DNA of 64,000 bases, taken from contig NZ_SLZU01000003.1 of assembly GCF_004342065.1 (NCBI RefSeq), positions 124,001-188,000 of the forward strand, written 5' to 3'. This document shows positions 60,014 to 64,000 of the stretch, piece by piece (position 1 is the first letter of the stretch; each line of letters opens with the position of its first letter). The stretch is from Primorskyibacter sedentarius (GTDB lineage Bacteria; Pseudomonadota; Alphaproteobacteria; Rhodobacterales; Rhodobacteraceae). The notes below the pieces were generated by a model that was not told the DNA's origin, did not search any database, and worked only from the letters and a program-made list of their open reading frames with translations. The position numbers and the translations under genes are program-made.

Positions 60014-61599
60014 AATCCTTCGCCGCCCTTTTCAACGCCATCGATCGCACCACCCGCACCAAGGAAAAGACGGCAGCGCTGACCAGCTATCTGCGCGACG
60101 TGCCGGATGTCGAAAAGCTGTGGACCGTGGCGCTTTTCACCGGCCGCCGCCCGCGCCGCGCCGTGACCACGACGCAGCTGCGCGAATGGGCCGCCGAACG
60201 TGCGGGCCTGCCGCTCTGGCTGCTGGAGGAAAGCTATCCCATCGTGGGTGATCTGGCAGAGACGATTGCGCTGGTTCTGCCCCCGCCCAAACGCCCTGCC
60301 GATCTGCCTTTGTCGCATTGGATCACCCGGTTGCAGCGCCTGCATGACCTGCCGCCAGAGGCGCGCAAGGATCAGATCCTTGACGCATGGGACCAGTTGG
60401 ACGCAACCGAAAGGCTGCTCTTCAACAAGCTGATCACCGGCGGGTTTCGTATTGGTGTCAGCCAAAAGCTGATGACCCGCGCCATTGCCGCGGCAACAGA
60501 GCGCGACGAGGCAGAGATCGCCCTGCGCCTGATGGGCAAGTGGCGCGCCGACACCACAACATGGCACGCGCTGATCGAGGCCGACGATCCGCAGGCCGAT
60601 GCCTCGCGCCCCTACCCGTTCTACCTTGCTTACCAGTTGGATGACGCGCCCGAGGATCTGGGCGATCCGGGCGATTGGCAGGCCGAATGGAAATGGGACG
60701 GCATTCGGGGGCAGCTGGTGCTGCGCGGTGGCACGCATCACCTCTGGTCGCGCGGCGAAGAGCTGATGACCGACCGTTTTCCGGAATTCGCCCGCGCGCT
60801 GGATTTCCTGCCGGGTGGCACCGTGCTGGATGGCGAGGTTCTGGCCTGGGATGACGGCCCCCTGCCCTTTTCCACGCTGCAAAAGAGGATCGGCCGCAAG
60901 ACCGTACCGAAAAAGCTGCTGGCCGAAGCGCCCGTCGTGCTCGTGGCCTATGATCTGCTGGAACATGACGGGCAGGATTTCAGGGCAGAACCGCTGGCGA
61001 CACGCCGCGCGCAGCTGGAGGCTCTTCTGGGCCAAACCCCGCCCGAGGCGCCCCTGCGCCTGTCCCCGCCCATCAACTTTGCCAACTGGCAGGCACTGGC
61101 CGACACGCGCGCCACCGCCCGCGAGGCGCGCGCCGAAGGGGTGATGTTGAAACGGCTGGACAGCCCCTACCTGTCGGGGCGCAAGAAGGGCGATTGGTGG
61201 AAATGGAAGCTTGACCCGCTCACGATCGACGCGGTGATGATCTATGCGCAGCAGGGCAGCGGCCGCCGCGCCAACCTGTTCACAGATTTCACATTTGCGG
61301 TCTGGAACGGCAACGAGCTTGTGCCCTTCACCAAGGCCTATTCCGGGCTCACGGACGAAGAGTTTCGCAAGATCACCGCCTGGGTCCGCAAGAACACCCA
61401 GCAGAAATTCGGCCCTGTCCGGCAGGTCAAATCCCATCATGTGTTCGAGATTGCCTTTGAGGGTATCCATGCCAGCCCGCGCCATAAATCCGGCATCGCC
61501 TTGCGGTTCCCCCGCATGTCGCGCTGGCGCCACGACAAACCCCTGTCAGAGGCAAACTCGCTGGACGATCTGAAGGCGCTTCTGGCCACATATGGCTGA
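60010..61599 (+). CDS. ATP-dependent DNA ligase, ligase-associated repair type
   Basis: A 529-residue ligase. The N-terminal 210 residues are the helical DNA-binding domain; the nucleotidyltransferase carries Lys228 in EWKWDGIRG (the adenylated Lys), then VLDGEVLAWDDG and AEGVMLKRLDSPY, and the OB domain has GDWWKWKLDPLTIDAVMIYAQQGSG. This is the bacterial LigB/LigC-like accessory ligase used in DNA repair, beside the NAD-dependent LigA. Co-translated with its exonuclease. The Lhr-type helicase and PdeM phosphoesterase usually in this cluster are not present here. Confidence 0.93.
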   Translation: MKSFAALFNAIDRTTRTKEKTAALTSYLRDVPDVEKLWTVALFTGRRPRRAVTTTQLREWAAERAGLPLWLLEESYPIVGDLAETIALVLPPPKRPADLPLSHWITRLQRLHDLPPEARKDQILDAWDQLDATERLLFNKLITGGFRIGVSQKLMTRAIAAATERDEAEIALRLMGKWRADTTTWHALIEADDPQADASRPYPFYLAYQLDDAPEDLGDPGDWQAEWKWDGIRGQLVLRGGTHHLWSRGEELMTDRFPEFARALDFLPGGTVLDGEVLAWDDGPLPFSTLQKRIGRKTVPKKLLAEAPVVLVAYDLLEHDGQDFRAEPLATRRAQLEALLGQTPPEAPLRLSPPINFANWQALADTRATAREARAEGVMLKRLDSPYLSGRKKGDWWKWKLDPLTIDAVMIYAQQGSGRRANLFTDFTFAVWNGNELVPFTKAYSGLTDEEFRKITAWVRKNTQQKFGPVRQVKSHHVFEIAFEGIHASPRHKSGIALRFPRMSRWRHDKPLSEANSLDDLKALLATYG

Positions 61600-61840
61600 G
61601 ATCGGCGTTCATCCGGAGAACCCGGTTTTCATGGACGTGACTGTCCGTCCCGTCGCGCTCTGCGGAAATCGCAAAGGTTTCGCACTCGACGCCGCCAACA
61701 CACGCCCAAACGACGTCACTCAATGGGCCACAACAGCTTTCTCACGCGTCTTGCGTAACGCCCCCCTTTTGTCCGCGCCCCCTTGCACCTATGTGGGATC
61801 TGACCTTACCTGCCAGTCAGCATAGACCTAGGAGAGATAC

Positions 61841-63655
61841 ATGACCGTCCGCCCCGTATTCGACGCCAATGCAACCGCTGGCGGCAAGGACCTTGGCAAC
61901 CTGCCGGATTGGGACCTGACGGATCTTTACACCGCGCCCGACGCGCCCGAGATCAAGCGCGACCTCGATTGGCTGGAACAGGCCTGCGCCAGCTTCGCTG
62001 CCGATTACGAAGGCAAACTGGCCACGCTCGATGCAGAGGAATTCCTCAATTGCGTGCTGCGCAATGAAAAGATCGACACCACCGCCGGGCGGCTGATGAG
62101 CTATGCGGGCCTGCGCTACTACCAGCTGACCACCGATGCCGAGCGGGCCAAGTTCCTGTCCGACCTGCAGGAAAAAGTCGTCAACTATTCTACCCCGCTG
62201 GTATTCTTCACGCTGGAGCTGAACCGGCTGGACGATGGCCATCTCGACAAGCTTTTCGAGGCCAACGACGATCTGGCCCGCTACAAGCCTGTCTTCGACC
62301 GCATCCGCGCGATGAAACCCTACCAGCTGTCCGACGAGCTGGAAAAATTCCTGCATGATCTGGGCGTCGTGGGCGATGCGTGGGAACGGCTGTTCGATGA
62401 AACCATTGCCGGGCTGGAATTCGAAATCGACGGCGATGCGCTGAATATCGAAAGCACGCTGAACCTGCTGACCGAGCAGGATCGGTCCAAACGCGAAGCA
62501 GCGGCGCGCGAACTGGCCCGCGTGTTTGCCGACAACATCAAGACCTTCGCGCGCGTCCACAACACCCAGGCCAAAGAGAAGGAAATCCTTGATCGCTGGC
62601 GCGGGATGCCCACGGCGCAGACTGGTCGGCACCTGTCCAACCATGTCGAGCCAGAGGTGGTCGAGGCCCTGCGCAATGCCGTGGTCGCGGCCTATCCGCG
62701 CCTGTCGCACCGGTATTACGAGCTCAAGCGCAAGTGGCTTGGGCTGGACGTCATGCAGGTCTGGGACCGCAACGCGCCCCTGCCGATGGAAGAAACCCGC
62801 ACCGTTGGCTGGGACGACGCCCGCGAAATGGTGATGAGCGCCTATGCCGGGTTCGATCCGCGCATGGCCGACATCGCAGAACCCTTCTTTGACAAGGGCT
62901 GGATCGACGCGGGCGTGAAGCCGGGCAAGGCGCCGGGCGCGTTCGCGCATCCCACCGTGACGGATGTGCACCCTTATGTGATGCTCAACTACCTTGGCAA
63001 ACCGCGCGACGTGATGACGCTGGCGCATGAGCTTGGCCACGGCGTGCATCAGGTGCTGGCGGCGGGTCAGGGCGAAATGCTGTCCTCCACCCCGCTGACG
63101 CTGGCCGAAACCGCAAGCGTCTTCGGCGAGATGCTGACTTTCCGCCGGATGCTCGACAAGGCCGAAACGCCCGCCGAACGCAAGATCCTGCTGGCCGGCA
63201 AGGTCGAGGACATGATCAACACGGTCGTGCGCCAGATCGCGTTCTACGACTTCGAATGCAAACTGCACGAGGCGCGGCGCGGCGGTGAACTGACGCCCGA
63301 CGACATCAACGCGCTGTGGATGTCCGTACAGGCGCAGTCACTCGGCGAAGCCTTTGACTTCATGGAAGGCTACGAAACCTTCTGGGCCTATATCCCGCAT
63401 TTCGTGCATTCGCCCTTTTACGTTTACGCCTATGCCTTCGGCGACGGGCTGGTAAACGCGCTCTATGCCGTCTACGAGGAAAACCCTGAAGGCTTTCAGG
63501 AAAAGTATTTCGACATGCTCAAAGCGGGCGGGTCAAAGCACCACAAAGAGCTTCTGGCCCCCTTCGGCCTCGACGCCTCCGACCCCGCTTTCTGGGACAA
63601 GGGTCTAAGCATGATCGAAAGCTTCATCGATGAACTGGAAGCGATGGAAAGTTGA
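61841..63655 (+). CDS. pepF: M3 family oligoendopeptidase F
   Basis: A 604-residue zinc metallopeptidase with the M3 motif TLAHELGHGVHQVL (His-Glu-x-x-His plus downstream Glu in TLAETASVFGEM), and the PepF pattern GNLPDWDLTDLYTAPDAPEIKRDLDWLE at the start. It degrades short oligopeptides in the cytoplasm. AGGAGA lies seven nt before the ATG. A 241-bp gap separates it from the DNA ligase; it is probably transcribed alone. Confidence 0.95.
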   Translation: MTVRPVFDANATAGGKDLGNLPDWDLTDLYTAPDAPEIKRDLDWLEQACASFAADYEGKLATLDAEEFLNCVLRNEKIDTTAGRLMSYAGLRYYQLTTDAERAKFLSDLQEKVVNYSTPLVFFTLELNRLDDGHLDKLFEANDDLARYKPVFDRIRAMKPYQLSDELEKFLHDLGVVGDAWERLFDETIAGLEFEIDGDALNIESTLNLLTEQDRSKREAAARELARVFADNIKTFARVHNTQAKEKEILDRWRGMPTAQTGRHLSNHVEPEVVEALRNAVVAAYPRLSHRYYELKRKWLGLDVMQVWDRNAPLPMEETRTVGWDDAREMVMSAYAGFDPRMADIAEPFFDKGWIDAGVKPGKAPGAFAHPTVTDVHPYVMLNYLGKPRDVMTLAHELGHGVHQVLAAGQGEMLSSTPLTLAETASVFGEMLTFRRMLDKAETPAERKILLAGKVEDMINTVVRQIAFYDFECKLHEARRGGELTPDDINALWMSVQAQSLGEAFDFMEGYETFWAYIPHFVHSPFYVYAYAFGDGLVNALYAVYEENPEGFQEKYFDMLKAGGSKHHKELLAPFGLDASDPAFWDKGLSMIESFIDELEAMES

Positions 63656-63749
63656 GCGTATCGGGGCGGGCATTGCTATCTGCGACGCCCGCTCTGTCGG
63701 CCGGTCATCTTCTCTCACCCAAGCGGCTTACCGCTGCTAAAACAATCTG

Positions 63750-64000
63750 ATGCTGATACTTGAAAACATCCTCAACGACCGCGGATCGAAATACGCGGTC
63801 TCCGGTGGTGCATGCACGTCAGAGACTGAGGCAAAAGCCTTTATCAAAGACCTGTGCCGCCAAAAGAAGTTCGCCAAGGCGACCCATAACAGCTGGGGAT
63901 TGCTGACCGGCTCTGGCCCGGTCAAAGGCGACGATGGCGAAAGCGGCGCAGGTAATGTGATCCTGCGGATGCTGGAACGGGACGGCATTCAGGATCACAT
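63750..64000 (+). CDS. IMPACT/YigZ (UPF0029) family protein, 5' part
   Basis: An open frame of 83 codons running off the window: MLILENILNDRGSKYAVSGGACTSETEAKAFIKDLCRQKKFAKATHNSWGLL, then VKGDDGESGAGNVILRMLER. The strands, the ATHNSW block and the DDGESGAGN loop match the UPF0029/IMPACT N-terminal fold (DDGEPAGTAG in YigZ). The role of these proteins is translation-related in eukaryotes and unclear in bacteria. No clear ribosome site precedes the ATG, and the start could lie slightly elsewhere. Confidence 0.75.
   Translation, partial: MLILENILNDRGSKYAVSGGACTSETEAKAFIKDLCRQKKFAKATHNSWGLLTGSGPVKGDDGESGAGNVILRMLERDGIQDH

Noticed and set aside
59896-61533. 545-residue minus-strand ORF antisense to the DNA ligase
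   Set aside because: Shadow frame with no recognisable domain and overlapping two well-supported genes.
61592-61825. 77-residue ORF overlapping the DNA ligase end
   Set aside because: It overlaps the ligase stop by eight bases, lacks a ribosome site, and its residue pattern shows no domain; more likely chance coding in GC-rich DNA.
61817-63268. 483-residue minus-strand ORF antisense to pepF
   Set aside because: Shadow of the peptidase; composition rich in His, Gly and Arg, with no motif.

Overview
The window is a GC-rich bacterial chromosome segment whose gene content points to an alphaproteobacterium of the Rhodobacteraceae (Roseobacter/Rhodobacter) type. This rests on the single-chain methylmalonyl-CoA mutase and PccA/PccB genes with a PccR/ScfR-type regulator, an FdxA - S4 protein - SUPV3L1-like helicase - CarD block, YdcH and DUF1127 mini-proteins, a DUF4174 protein and a class A RNase P RNA. 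No species can be named from sequence alone. Nothing looks like a prophage, integrative element, CRISPR array or transposon. Genes are dense and chromosomal in character.

Layout. 1-4.4 kb: the end of a Ppx/GppA phosphatase, then minus-strand genes for a small secreted protein, an endonuclease/exonuclease/phosphatase protein, a TerB-J-domain co-chaperone, a GNAT acetyltransferase and a VOC-fold protein. 4.5-16.8 kb: the propionyl-CoA assimilation island. It holds scpA (mutase), pccA and pccB (propionyl-CoA carboxylase), several small genes of unknown role (two lipoproteins, a DUF6497-like protein, a 55-residue ORF coupled to its neighbour), a Bcr/CflA-type MFS transporter and the regulator pccR. 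TTTGC-type repeats in the pccB/MFS gap and in front of pccR are the likely PccR operators. 16.9-27.4 kb: YdcH, DMT and ArgO exporters, YebC, two equal-length convergent SLC13 permeases, a second DMT exporter, a YmdB-type phosphoesterase, 5-formyl-THF cyclo-ligase and MgtE. 27.5-33.7 kb: guanine deaminase and 8-oxoguanine deaminase in convergent array, a quinone oxidoreductase-like MDR protein, an XRE regulator, HisN and a LysR regulator. 33.8-40.6 kb: DUF1127, BI-1, L33 (rpmG), an ArsR-SRPBCC-YciI operon, rnpB, a murein amidase, an excalibur-type lipoprotein, gatA and gatC. 40.8-50.5 kb: a UPF0173 hydrolase, a glycosyltransferase-like protein, a ribbon-helix-helix-like protein with a multi-box operator, metY, a SIMPL protein, a large GspL/PilP-like membrane protein, and hppD with a divergent Lrp regulator. 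50.5-64 kb: a CPA2 antiporter, CarD, FdxA, the S4 protein, the RNA helicase, a TPR protein, SCP2, an alpha/beta hydrolase, the ligase-associated exonuclease with its ATP-dependent DNA ligase, PepF, and the start of an IMPACT-family protein.

How the genes work together. The clearest functional unit is propionyl-CoA to succinyl-CoA conversion (PccAB, then ScpA) under PccR; the epimerase step is not in the window. Purine salvage and repair of oxidised purine are paired in the two deaminases. hppD-Lrp is a tyrosine-catabolism gene with its probable regulator. The exonuclease-ligase pair belongs to the bacterial ligase-associated repair set, but the helicase and phosphoesterase partners are not next to it. 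I found no convincing new defence or mobile system. The items most worth checking are the PccR-type operator arrangement, the GspL/PilP-like fusion protein, the RHH-like gene with its box array, the rnpB promoter embedded in the amidase stop codon, and the structured leader upstream of scpA.
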